Positions 26,212-34,114 of a DNA stretch of 64,000 bases are shown here, piece after piece. The notes beneath the pieces were generated by a model. The model searched no databases. It saw nothing but the letters and a program-made list of their open reading frames with translations, and was not told where the DNA came from. The DNA is from UKL13-3 sp040387195 (GTDB lineage: Bacteria > Bacteroidota > Bacteroidia > UKL13-3): assembly GCA_040387195.1 (NCBI GenBank), contig JAZKEF010000003.1:68121-132120 (forward strand), read 5' to 3'. The translations under genes were made by a program, and so were the position numbers. The first letter of the stretch is position 1. Each line of letters begins with the position of its first letter.

Positions 26212-27186
26212 ATGACCAAAGGACCTATTTCTCAGTTTATTGAAACTCACTATAAACACTTTAATGCAGCTGCTTTGGTAGACGCTGCCAAGGGATATGA
26301 AACACACCTTACCGAAGGCGGTAAAATGATGGTAACGCTTGCCGGTGCCATGAGTACTGCCGAGCTGGGAAAATCATTGGCCGAAATGATTCGTCAGGGT
26401 AAAGTAGATATTATCAGCTGTACAGGAGCCAACCTGGAAGAAGATATCATGAACTTGGTTGCACACTCACATTACAAACGTGTGCCTAACTACCGCGACT
26501 TATCACCTCAAGACGAATGGGATTTGTTGGAAAATCATTACAACCGCGTAACTGATACCTGTATTCCTGAAGAAGAAGCCTTCCGCAGGTTGCAAAAACA
26601 TATTCATAAAATATGGAAAGATGCCGACACGGCTGGTGAGCGTTATTTCCCGCATGAATACATGTACAAAATTTTGAATAGCGGAGAGTTGGCTCAATAT
26701 TATGAGATAGACCCTAAAAACTCATGGATGCTGGCTGCTGCCGAACGTAACTTACCTATTGTAGTACCGGGCTGGGAAGATTCGACCATGGGAAATATTT
26801 TCGCTTCGTATGTGATTAAAAATGAAGTGAAGGCATCAACCATGAAAAGTGGAATTGAGTACATGGCTTGGTTGGCCGACTGGTACGTAAAGAACAGCGA
26901 AGGAAAAGGTTTGGGCTTCTTCCAGATCGGTGGAGGTATTGCGGGTGATTTCCCGATTTGTGTGGTGCCGATGTTGTACCAGGATATGGAAATGGAGAAC
27001 ATTCCGTTCTGGAGTTACTTCTGTCAGATCAGTGATTCAACAACTTCTTACGGATCATACTCAGGCGCTGTTCCCAACGAAAAAATAACCTGGGGTAAGT
27101 TGGATATTCATACACCTAAGTTTATTGTTGAAAGCGATGCAACCATTGTTGCACCGTTAATGTTTGCATGGATTTTAGGCTGGTAA
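26212..27186 (+). CDS. Deoxyhypusine synthase-like protein
   Basis: 324 residues, started at ATG 26212 (MTKGPISQF) because the promoter lies inside the longer frame. The family core is clear: TLAGAMSTAELGKSLAEMI, ISCTGANLEEDIMNL, SWMLAAAERNLPIVVPGWEDST, and the C-terminal SYGSYSGA...WGK...SDATIVAPLMFAW. The lysine of WGK (about K296) corresponds to the catalytic lysine that carries the aminobutyl group from spermidine in eukaryotic DHS. Bacteria lack eIF5A, so the acceptor must differ. Homospermidine formation is the most discussed role for bacterial members. It has its own promoter and terminator. Confidence 0.9.
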   Translation: MTKGPISQFIETHYKHFNAAALVDAAKGYETHLTEGGKMMVTLAGAMSTAELGKSLAEMIRQGKVDIISCTGANLEEDIMNLVAHSHYKRVPNYRDLSPQDEWDLLENHYNRVTDTCIPEEEAFRRLQKHIHKIWKDADTAGERYFPHEYMYKILNSGELAQYYEIDPKNSWMLAAAERNLPIVVPGWEDSTMGNIFASYVIKNEVKASTMKSGIEYMAWLADWYVKNSEGKGLGFFQIGGGIAGDFPICVVPMLYQDMEMENIPFWSYFCQISDSTTSYGSYSGAVPNEKITWGKLDIHTPKFIVESDATIVAPLMFAWILGW

Positions 27187-27213
27187 CACAATACCCGCAA
27201 CATAACTATACAG

Positions 27214-27242
27214 AAAGCCGTTCATTCCGAACGGCTTTTTTT
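27214..27242 (+). terminator. Terminator of the deoxyhypusine-synthase-like gene
   Basis: The stem AAAGCCGTTC / GAACGGCTTT has a 5-base loop and a T run. Confidence 0.9.
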
Positions 27243-27303
27243 GTCGGCAGTCCGCGGTCCGCGGTTGTGGTAATTGGTGAGTAGTCGTCTGCGAAAGTTG
27301 CAG

Positions 27304-27329
27304 GTTGGCTTCGACTCCGCTCAGCCATC
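27304..27329. repeat. Small palindrome with TCGACTCCGCTC loop
   Basis: The 12-base loop TCGACTCCGCTC (27311-27322) is flanked by 7-base arms (27304-27310, 27323-27329) that pair except at one position. The same loop, with different arms, occurs at 58430 and 62040. Confidence 0.6.
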
Positions 27330-27419
27330 GCTTCTTCCTTTTTCGCCTAATGCTTACTCTCCTCTTTGCCTACTTCTTCCTTCGTGTACAAAAAAACTGT
27401 TTAACAGCATCCCAATTAC

Positions 27420-27427
27420 TATTTTTG
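27420..27427 (+). promoter_or_regulatory. Candidate -7 element of the aminotransferase gene
   Basis: TATTTTTG matches TAnnTTTG and lies 5 bases before the chosen ATG at 27433. It supports that start over the far upstream GTG. Confidence 0.4.
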
Positions 27428-27432
27428 CCATT

Positions 27433-28629
27433 ATGCATATCAGCAACCGGGAATTATTTCTTCGCCATCAAGGGCAAACCACACGGTTTCCTTTATTGCT
27501 TGAATTCGAAAAAGCCGAAGGTATTTACCTGATTGACTCATCGGGTAAAAAATACATTGACCTTATATCGGGTATCAGTGTAAGCAGTCTGGGACATGGA
27601 AACGAGGTTGTCAATACTGCAATCAAAACGCAGGTTGATAAATACATGCACCTGATGGTGTATGGTGAATATGTGCAGGCTCCGCAGGTACAATTAGCTA
27701 AACAACTTACTTCCCTCCTGCCCGAATCGCTTAATTGTGTGTACCTGGTAAACTCGGGAGCCGAAGCAACGGATGGTGCTTTAAAACTTGCCAAACGGTT
27801 GACGGGACGCAGTGAGATTGTTGCATTCAAACATGCTTATCATGGCAGCAGTCATGCAGCATTAAGCCTGAACAGTGAAGAATATTACAAAAATGCCTTT
27901 CGCCCATTGTTGCCTGATATCCGTTTTTTAACCAACGGAAACACAGCTGAATTGAATGCAATTACAACACGAACAGCTTGTGTGATCATAGAAGTAGTGC
28001 GCGGTGAAGCTGGTTATATACCAACGGACGAATCCTTTTTAACAGCCTTGCGCAAACGTTGTGATGAGCAGGGTGTATTGTTGATTTTTGATGAGATCCA
28101 AACCGGAATGGGGCGTACCGGAAAAATGTTTGCATTTGAACACAGCGGAGTAATCCCCGATATCTTATTGCTTGGAAAAGCTCTGGGAGCAGGAATGCCC
28201 ATTGGTGCTTTTATTACAAGCCACGAAAGGATGATGAACCTTGCGGAAAATCCGATGCTGGGACATATCACCACTTTTGGCGGGCATCCTGTAATTGCAG
28301 CTGCTGCTTTTGCAGGTATTCAGGAACTCCTTGCCCATTCGTGGATAAAGGATGTTGCCGCAAAAGAGGCACTCTTTCGCAAACTATTGGTGCATCCTGC
28401 TATTCATAAGATTGAAGGAAAAGGCCTGATGCTGTCGCTGGAGTTTGAAAGTTTCGATTTCACCAAAACCCTGATTGACGCCTGCATTGCTGATGGATTG
28501 ATTACCGATTGGTTCCTGTTTGCCACCAACCGTTTGCGCATCGCCCCCCCTTTGATTATTACCATGGAAGAGATCACTACAGCATGTAACATCATTTTAA
28601 GCAACATTAAAAAACTCTCTACGCATTAA
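27433..28629 (+). CDS. Class III pyridoxal-phosphate aminotransferase (ornithine/acetylornithine type)
   Basis: 398 residues, started at ATG 27433; the 53-codon upstream extension reads through a palindromic repeat and is rejected. Fold-type I motifs are in order: VNSGAEATDGALKLAKRLTG (cofactor phosphate), HAYHGSSHAALSLN, IIEVVRGEAGYIP, IFDEIQTGMGRTG (PLP-binding aspartate), and LLLGKALGAGMPIGAF with the Schiff-base lysine. The subfamily (ArgD, RocD, 4-aminobutyrate or other) cannot be settled by eye. It follows the DHS-like gene, so a polyamine or diamine substrate is one possibility. Confidence 0.85.
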   Translation: MHISNRELFLRHQGQTTRFPLLLEFEKAEGIYLIDSSGKKYIDLISGISVSSLGHGNEVVNTAIKTQVDKYMHLMVYGEYVQAPQVQLAKQLTSLLPESLNCVYLVNSGAEATDGALKLAKRLTGRSEIVAFKHAYHGSSHAALSLNSEEYYKNAFRPLLPDIRFLTNGNTAELNAITTRTACVIIEVVRGEAGYIPTDESFLTALRKRCDEQGVLLIFDEIQTGMGRTGKMFAFEHSGVIPDILLLGKALGAGMPIGAFITSHERMMNLAENPMLGHITTFGGHPVIAAAAFAGIQELLAHSWIKDVAAKEALFRKLLVHPAIHKIEGKGLMLSLEFESFDFTKTLIDACIADGLITDWFLFATNRLRIAPPLIITMEEITTACNIILSNIKKLSTH

Positions 28630-28673
28630 ACCATCTGTTCATTAAACCATCTTACCCAACAAATACTATAATT

Positions 28674-29570
28674 ATGAAAAAATTAATAGCCATTACCTTA
28701 GTTGCACTCACAGCACTAAGCCTTAGTTTATCTTCTTGTAAGAAGAACGATAAAGACGAACAGGATACGGATGATACCGGAACCCAAACCCAACATTCGG
28801 GTGATGAATCGCTGATGCAGATTGAGTCGGAGAATTCACTCAATGAGGTGAACACTGCCCTTAGCGGTTCTACCTTTGGTAAAACAGGTGAGATTGCCGG
28901 TGCTACCATTGTGGATAGTCCTTCTATAAAAACCATTTTTATTACCTACAACGGAACCAGTGCAGATGGCAAAAGAACACGCACGGGCGAAGTAACGGTT
29001 CAATTGGTAACTGGCAACAATTGGGGTGAAGCAGGAGCCCAGATCCGTATTACTTACACCAACCTTAAGATTACCCATGTTGTTACCGGAAAATCGGTTA
29101 CACTCAACGGCTATCATCTAATTACCAATGTTACGGGTGGCCGTGCATTTATCAGTGCCACCGTTACACATACCGTAAGGGGAGCCATGCAGGTATCGTT
29201 TGACAATACCACTTCACGCAATTGGCAAGTTGCCCGCAGACGTGTTGTGAATAGCAGCAATGGTGCATATGATGTTACCATTTCGGGCGATACCACCATT
29301 GCCGGATTAACCAATATAGTGATCTGGGGAACCAACCGGTTTGGAAGTGAATTTTATACCCAGATAACACAGCCTATTGTATTTAACAGCACTTGTCCGG
29401 GCAAACCTGTTTCCGGGGTAAAAAACCACAAAAAACTGGCACGTGAAATTACCGTAACATTTGGTGTGGATGCAAGCGGAAACCCAGTGAGCGGAACCTG
29501 CCCTTATGGATACAAGATTAACTGGACCAATGCACGTAACGTAAATAAGACTGCCGTTATTAGCTATTAG
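28674..29570 (+). CDS. Hypothetical lipoprotein, beta-rich
   Basis: 298 residues with a lipoprotein signal (lipobox LSSC, C22), an acidic D/E/T/Q linker (about 25-45), then a beta-rich domain with many T, N and V residues. Near the end it has two cysteines in NSTCPGKPVSG and SGTCPYGYKINW. I know no domain for it. Surface exposure is plausible given the acidic linker, which resembles Bacteroidota lipoprotein export signals. It lies 44 bases after the aminotransferase and has its own terminator downstream. Confidence 0.72.
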   Translation: MKKLIAITLVALTALSLSLSSCKKNDKDEQDTDDTGTQTQHSGDESLMQIESENSLNEVNTALSGSTFGKTGEIAGATIVDSPSIKTIFITYNGTSADGKRTRTGEVTVQLVTGNNWGEAGAQIRITYTNLKITHVVTGKSVTLNGYHLITNVTGGRAFISATVTHTVRGAMQVSFDNTTSRNWQVARRRVVNSSNGAYDVTISGDTTIAGLTNIVIWGTNRFGSEFYTQITQPIVFNSTCPGKPVSGVKNHKKLAREITVTFGVDASGNPVSGTCPYGYKINWTNARNVNKTAVISY

Positions 29571-29576
29571 TTATTT

Positions 29577-29606
29577 GTTATTGGGTTATTGGGTTATTGG
29601 GTTATT
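29577..29606 (+). repeat. 8-bp tandem repeat
   Basis: GTTATTGG is repeated 3.75 times just after the lipoprotein stop codon. The copy number could vary by slippage. Confidence 0.8.
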
Positions 29607-29624
29607 AAGTTGTTTGATATAGAC

Positions 29625-29656
29625 AAATCCCGTGACTGTGGTCACGGGATTTTTTT
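29625..29656 (+). terminator. Terminator after the lipoprotein gene
   Basis: The perfect 12-bp stem AAATCCCGTGAC / GTCACGGGATTT has a TGTG loop and ends in T6. Confidence 0.93.
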
Positions 29657-29671
29657 ATGTGTGGTCGTGGA

Positions 29672-29955
29672 GATGTTTTATTCGAAAGTGAACCGGTTGG
29701 CTTTTTTACCGAACTGGTTGGGTCGCGGAGTGAACTAGTTCGCTTTTTTACCGAACTAGTTGGGTTGCGGAAGTGAACCAGTTGGCTTTTTTACCGAACT
29801 AGTTGGGTCGCGGAGTGAACTAGTTCGCTTTTTTACCGAACTAGTTGGGTTGCGGAAGTGAACCAGTTGGCTTTTTTACCGAACTAGTTGGGTCGCGGAG
29901 TGAACTAGTTCGCTTTTTTACCGAACTGGTTGGGTTGCGGAGTGTTTTAATTCGG
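29672..29955. repeat. Phased array: 12 palindromic GAACYRGTT motifs every 21-22 bp
   Basis: Three 85-bp units (29688, 29773, 29858), each made of a 42-bp and a 43-bp half. GAACYRGTT sites start at 29690, 29711, 29732, 29753, 29775, 29796, 29817, 29838, 29860, 29881, 29902 and 29923. AACYRGTT is palindromic or nearly so. T6 tracts recur every 42-43 bp. Degenerate half-copies flank both ends. The unit length is not a multiple of 3 and no frame spans the array, so it is non-coding. The rest of the gap, to 30088, shows nothing clear. Confidence 0.9.
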
Positions 29956-30088
29956 TTTGAAACAGAATACATAATGGATAAAACACAACTAATTATCAGC
30001 CAATTGTGCTTTTTTTTAAGCACAGTCAGCAAAAATCAGAATAAAACAAGGTGCTTAGATGGCGAGTTGACCGGATTGGGTTTCCTAC

Positions 30089-31123
30089 TTAAATTGGCTT
30101 TTTGAGTTGGCTGAAATACTGTTTTTTGCCGATAAAATGTTCGGCAACTACGCTTCCGTGATATACTCCAGAGAAATTCTCGTTTTTAAAGATCGGCTGT
30201 ACCTGTTTGCGGAGTTTCCACCACTTGGCAAACTTAAAGAAATAATCGGCATGTGCGCGGTGCACGGCACCACTGTATGCAGGAAAACCATTGATGAGAA
30301 AAAATATGGAACTCAACAAATCCATGCACGACCGGAAAGGAATTAACCAAAGCAAGGTAGGCCATGGCAGGTTTTTGGTGAGCATGATGAGGTTGTTGCG
30401 GAAATTCAGATATGTTTTTTGCGGACTCATTTTATTGAGTGTTCCTCCGCCAACATGGTATACAAATGAGGATGGAACTACTTTGAGTTTATAACCCAGC
30501 AATTGAATTCTCCAGCACAAATCCACTTCTTCCATATGGGCAAAAAAGTGTTCGTCAAATCCTCCGGCTTCATGAAACACATTGCTGCGAATAAATAAAC
30601 AAGCACCGGTAGCCCAAAAAATTTCGGCCTCTGTATCGTATTGTCCTTTGTCTTCCTCCAGCACTTCAAACAAGCGTCCCCTGCAAAACACATAACCCAA
30701 ACGGTCCATGTAGCCTCCACAGGCACCCGCGTACTCAAAACTCTTTTTGTTTTTATAATCCAGCATTTTGGGCTGGCAGGCACCCACATTTGATTCACGC
30801 TCCATTACCTCAATCACCGGTTCTATCCAATGTTGCGGAACTTCAATATCATTGTTGAGCAATACATAATAGTCGGCCTTCACATGTTTTAAGGCGTGGT
30901 TGTAGCCACCGGCATATCCGTAGTTGGTATCATTCTGCACAATGGTAACCTGCGGAAAGTTGGCACGCACATATGCTACAGAATCATCGGTAGAGTTGTT
31001 ATCGGCAACCACAATTTCCAGGTTAGGATAGGTGGATGCACATACGGAAGGCAAAAACTGCTCAAGCAGATTTTTACGGTTCCAATGAATAATAACAACG
31101 GCTACTTTAGGGTACGATTTCAT
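30089..31123 (-). CDS. Family 2 glycosyltransferase (rhamnosyltransferase-like)
   Basis: 344 residues. The GT-A domain has VAVVIIHWNRKNLLEQFLPSV at the N-terminus, VADNNSTDDS (40-48), the metal-site LLNNDIEV (N90-D92) and the acceptor-site AHMEEVDLCWR. A C-terminal amphipathic or membrane-associated segment follows (WPTLLWLIPFRSCMDLLSSIFFLI). It probably transfers a sugar to a surface polysaccharide or lipid at the inner face of the membrane. There is no surrounding polysaccharide cluster, so the product is unknown. Confidence 0.87.
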   Translation of the reverse strand: MKSYPKVAVVIIHWNRKNLLEQFLPSVCASTYPNLEIVVADNNSTDDSVAYVRANFPQVTIVQNDTNYGYAGGYNHALKHVKADYYVLLNNDIEVPQHWIEPVIEVMERESNVGACQPKMLDYKNKKSFEYAGACGGYMDRLGYVFCRGRLFEVLEEDKGQYDTEAEIFWATGACLFIRSNVFHEAGGFDEHFFAHMEEVDLCWRIQLLGYKLKVVPSSFVYHVGGGTLNKMSPQKTYLNFRNNLIMLTKNLPWPTLLWLIPFRSCMDLLSSIFFLINGFPAYSGAVHRAHADYFFKFAKWWKLRKQVQPIFKNENFSGVYHGSVVAEHFIGKKQYFSQLKKPI

Positions 31124-31138
31124 AACTTGGTGTGCGAG

Positions 31139-31498
31139 TTAGCTTTTATACGGCACAAAAACAAAACTCGCAATGGTGGCCGTAAGCAGCATAATGCACA
31201 TAAACTTCTTCGGGTCCTTATAGGTGCGGATGAATTCTGCTTTTTTATGCTCAAGCACCAATTGGCGGTCAACCATTTCTTCCAGCGTGGTAGCATAGAT
31301 GCTGTAGGTAGCAGCATGGTCATTCTTTTCTAAAATCAACTCTCCCATTTTTACTTCATGCTCGGTGGCAATAAAAACAGGATATTGGGTGAACCCTTCT
31401 GCGATCATATCAGCCGAAACATCTTTAATCATTTCGTCATAGATCTTAAGGTCGACTTTCAACTCTTCAATTAACTTGTTAAAATCTTCTTCTGTCAT
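31139..31498 (-). CDS. Small protein with C-terminal membrane helix, unknown
   Basis: 119 residues: a charged, helical N-terminal part (MTEEDFNKLIEELKVDLKIYDEMIKDV) and a single hydrophobic segment near the end (about 99-115, MCIMLLTATIASFVFVP). The topology suggests a tail-anchored protein facing the cytoplasm. No family is recognised. It lies 15 bases upstream of the glycosyltransferase and 23 bases downstream of rlmD on the same strand, so it is probably co-transcribed with both. Confidence 0.7.
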   Translation of the reverse strand: MTEEDFNKLIEELKVDLKIYDEMIKDVSADMIAEGFTQYPVFIATEHEVKMGELILEKNDHAATYSIYATTLEEMVDRQLVLEHKKAEFIRTYKDPKKFMCIMLLTATIASFVFVPYKS

Positions 31499-31521
31499 TG
31501 TTGTATTCTTTCTATAACATA

Positions 31522-32934
31522 TTATCTACGCAACTCGAGCAACGCTACATTTTCAACATGGTGGGTATGCGGAAACATATCCACGGGTTGAACTTTGGTT
31601 ACTTCATACAGTTCCTGCATCAGTGCAATATCGCGGGCTTGTGTTGCGGGGTTGCAACTTACATATACAATTTTAGCAGGAGCCACTTCCATCAGTTTCT
31701 GAATTACTTTTTCGTCCATACCGGCTCTTGGCGGATCAGAAATCACCACATCGGGTTTTCCGTGACGGGCAATTAACTCATCATTGAGCACATCTTTCAT
31801 ATCGCCCGCATAAAAATGGGTATTGGTATTCTCATTCAATGCAGCATTATGTCTGGCATCAACGATAGCCTGTTCTACATACTCAATCCCCACCACCTGC
31901 GCAGCCTGCTCGGCAACATATAACGCAATTGTTCCAACACCCGTATACAAATCATATACATTCTCCGATCCTGTAAGTCCGGCAAAATCCCTTGTTACAT
32001 TATACAGGTTAATGGTTTGGTCGGTATTGGTTTGAAAGAAGGATTTGGCTCCAATGTGAAATACGGTATCACCCAAACGTTCCACCAAATGGTCCTTTCC
32101 GGCAAATACATGAACAGGTAGATCGTGAATGGTATCATTCATTTTACCATTGATTACGTATAATAGCGAAGTAATTTGCGGAAACAATTGCTGCACATGC
32201 GTCATCAACGGTATGATCTTATCCTGGTCATCTTCTTTAAAGATAACCACAACCATCCACTCTCCGGTTGAAGCATTGCGGATAATAATATTGCGCATGA
32301 AACCTTCCTGTGAATGTGCATTGTGAAAGGTATGTCCGGCCTGAATAGCAAAATCACGAATGGCTAATCGGATTTGATTTGACGGATCGGGTTGGTGGTA
32401 ACAATGGTCGATATCCAGCACTTTATCAAAACGGCCTGGAACGTGGAAGCCCAATCCCTTGTGTTCCGATTCCGTCATTTGTTCTTTATCCGATACTTCA
32501 TTCAGCCACTTGCGGTCGGTAAAAGAGTATTCCAGTTTATTACGGTAACCCTGTGTTTTAGCCGATCCTACAATGGGCAAAAAAGGCGGGAACGGAAATT
32601 TGCCGATGCGTTCAAATGCATCGAGCACCTGTTGGTTCTTAAAACGCAGTTGCGCCTCATAACTCATTTGTTGCCATTTGCATCCTCCGCAAATCCCGAA
32701 GTGGGAACAAAAAGGTTCAACCCTATCCGGTGAAGGGGTAATGATTTTTTCGACCTTACCGAAATTCACTTTTTTACGGGAAGAAGTAACACGCAGATCA
32801 ACCACATCACCCGGTACGGCATAATCCACCAATACCACTTTTTCGTCTTGCCGGGCTACACTTTTCCCTTCACTCCCCGCATTGGTAATAGGAATATTTG
32901 ATAATACGTATTGTTTAAATTTGCTTTTTCGCAT
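31522..32934 (-). CDS. rlmD: 23S rRNA (uracil-C5)-methyltransferase
   Basis: 470 residues. A TRAM domain covers about 10-65. The Fe-S cluster cysteines are C76, C82 and C85 (FCSHFGICGGC) plus one in DIDHCY. The SAM-dependent Rossmann domain has NVYDLYTGVGTIALYVA, the SDPPRAG motif and the catalytic cysteine in YVSCNPATQARD. This architecture defines the RumA/RlmD family, which methylates U1939 (or U747) of 23S rRNA. The exact target uridine cannot be assigned from sequence alone. Confidence 0.92.
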   Translation of the reverse strand: MRKSKFKQYVLSNIPITNAGSEGKSVARQDEKVVLVDYAVPGDVVDLRVTSSRKKVNFGKVEKIITPSPDRVEPFCSHFGICGGCKWQQMSYEAQLRFKNQQVLDAFERIGKFPFPPFLPIVGSAKTQGYRNKLEYSFTDRKWLNEVSDKEQMTESEHKGLGFHVPGRFDKVLDIDHCYHQPDPSNQIRLAIRDFAIQAGHTFHNAHSQEGFMRNIIIRNASTGEWMVVVIFKEDDQDKIIPLMTHVQQLFPQITSLLYVINGKMNDTIHDLPVHVFAGKDHLVERLGDTVFHIGAKSFFQTNTDQTINLYNVTRDFAGLTGSENVYDLYTGVGTIALYVAEQAAQVVGIEYVEQAIVDARHNAALNENTNTHFYAGDMKDVLNDELIARHGKPDVVISDPPRAGMDEKVIQKLMEVAPAKIVYVSCNPATQARDIALMQELYEVTKVQPVDMFPHTHHVENVALLELRR

Positions 32935-33026
32935 GATGATTAGAGTCCCCGCTGAGGTAATAATAAGCTGCGAAAATAAGGCTAATTCCTGAGGTAAGGA
33001 AACGAGAGTTTAACGGGTTGAGCTCC

Positions 33027-34043
33027 TCAGATAACATTTACTTCGGGAGTAATGATCACCCCGAACTTTTCAAACACACTGTGCTGGATATCCATTGCCA
33101 ACTGCCAGATCTCCTTACCGGTGGCTCCTCCGTAGTTCACCAGTACAAGTGCCTGATCTTTATGCGATCCGGTGTGACCAACATGTTTGCCTTTCCAGCC
33201 ACATTGTTCAATCATCCAACCTGCAGCAACCTTGGTGTACCCTTCGGTTGCAGGGTAGCCTACCGCTTCTGGGAAACGTTGTTTAAGCTCAGCAAACTGA
33301 GCATTCGGAATTTCAGGATTTTTGAAAAAACTGCCCGCATTCCCCAATACCTTAGGATCGGGCAACTTGGTTGAGCGGATCTCAATAACCGCATCGCTGA
33401 TAGTTTTTACAGAAGGTTCGACCACTCCGTTTTTTTGCAGGGTTTGTTGTATGGCTCCGTAGGTAGTATTGAACGAAGGCTTTTTACTCAATTTATAGGT
33501 AACGGAAAAGATAATATACTTCCCTTTAGCTTCCTGCTTAAAGATACTTTCGCGGTATCCGAATTTACATTCTGCATGGCTAAATGTTTTGATAGTTCCA
33601 CCATCCAGTTCAATCGCTTCCAAAGAATCGAACGTATGTTTTATTTCTACTCCGTATGCTCCGATATTTTGCATAGGTGAAGCACCCACGCAACCGGGTA
33701 TCAGCGAAAGGTTCTCCAATCCTCCGTATCCTTTCTCAATCGTCCATAGCACCAAATCATGCCATACCTCTCCTGCCATGGCTTTTACCCATACATAATC
33801 ATCATTTTCGGCAACGATCGAAATTCCTTTGATCGAAATTTTGATGACCATTCCATCCACATCCTGGGTGAGCAACATATTGCTTCCTCCACCCAAAACC
33901 AGTACCTTCCTATCCTTGAGGTTAAAATTAATGCACAGCACTTCCAACTCCTCCTGCGATTTTATTTCGACAAATTCCTTCGCTCTGGCTTCTATACCAA
34001 AGGTGTTGAGGAATTTTAGGGATACGTTTTGTTGTATGTTCAT
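33027..34043 (-). CDS. murB: UDP-N-acetylenolpyruvoylglucosamine reductase
   Basis: FAD enzyme that reduces the enolpyruvyl ether to UDP-MurNAc with NADPH. 338 residues when started at ATG 34043 (MNIQQNVSLKFLNTFGIEA); a TTG three codons earlier is less likely. The long type I (E. coli-like) form is indicated by VLGGGSNMLL, NIGAYGVEIKHTF with its tyrosine, and the catalytic serine in NAGSFFKNP. It is divergent from the LTA-synthase-like gene with a 71-base gap. Confidence 0.95.
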   Translation of the reverse strand: MNIQQNVSLKFLNTFGIEARAKEFVEIKSQEELEVLCINFNLKDRKVLVLGGGSNMLLTQDVDGMVIKISIKGISIVAENDDYVWVKAMAGEVWHDLVLWTIEKGYGGLENLSLIPGCVGASPMQNIGAYGVEIKHTFDSLEAIELDGGTIKTFSHAECKFGYRESIFKQEAKGKYIIFSVTYKLSKKPSFNTTYGAIQQTLQKNGVVEPSVKTISDAVIEIRSTKLPDPKVLGNAGSFFKNPEIPNAQFAELKQRFPEAVGYPATEGYTKVAAGWMIEQCGWKGKHVGHTGSHKDQALVLVNYGGATGKEIWQLAMDIQHSVFEKFGVIITPEVNVI

Positions 34044-34114
34044 CGCAGGCAAATAAACAAATAGGTTTCAAAATTCCATGATGTATTTGCAAATAGTATA
34101 TTCGTCCGCAGAAA

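Noticed and set aside
27274..27432. N-terminal extension of the aminotransferase
   Set aside because: The 53 codons read through a palindromic repeat, and a TATTTTTG promoter element lies just before the ATG at 27433.
29845..30105. 86-aa ORF through the 29.7-kb repeat array
   Set aside because: The repeat unit (85 bp) is not a multiple of three, so the frame changes between units; the ORF covers only the last copies and has no ribosome site.
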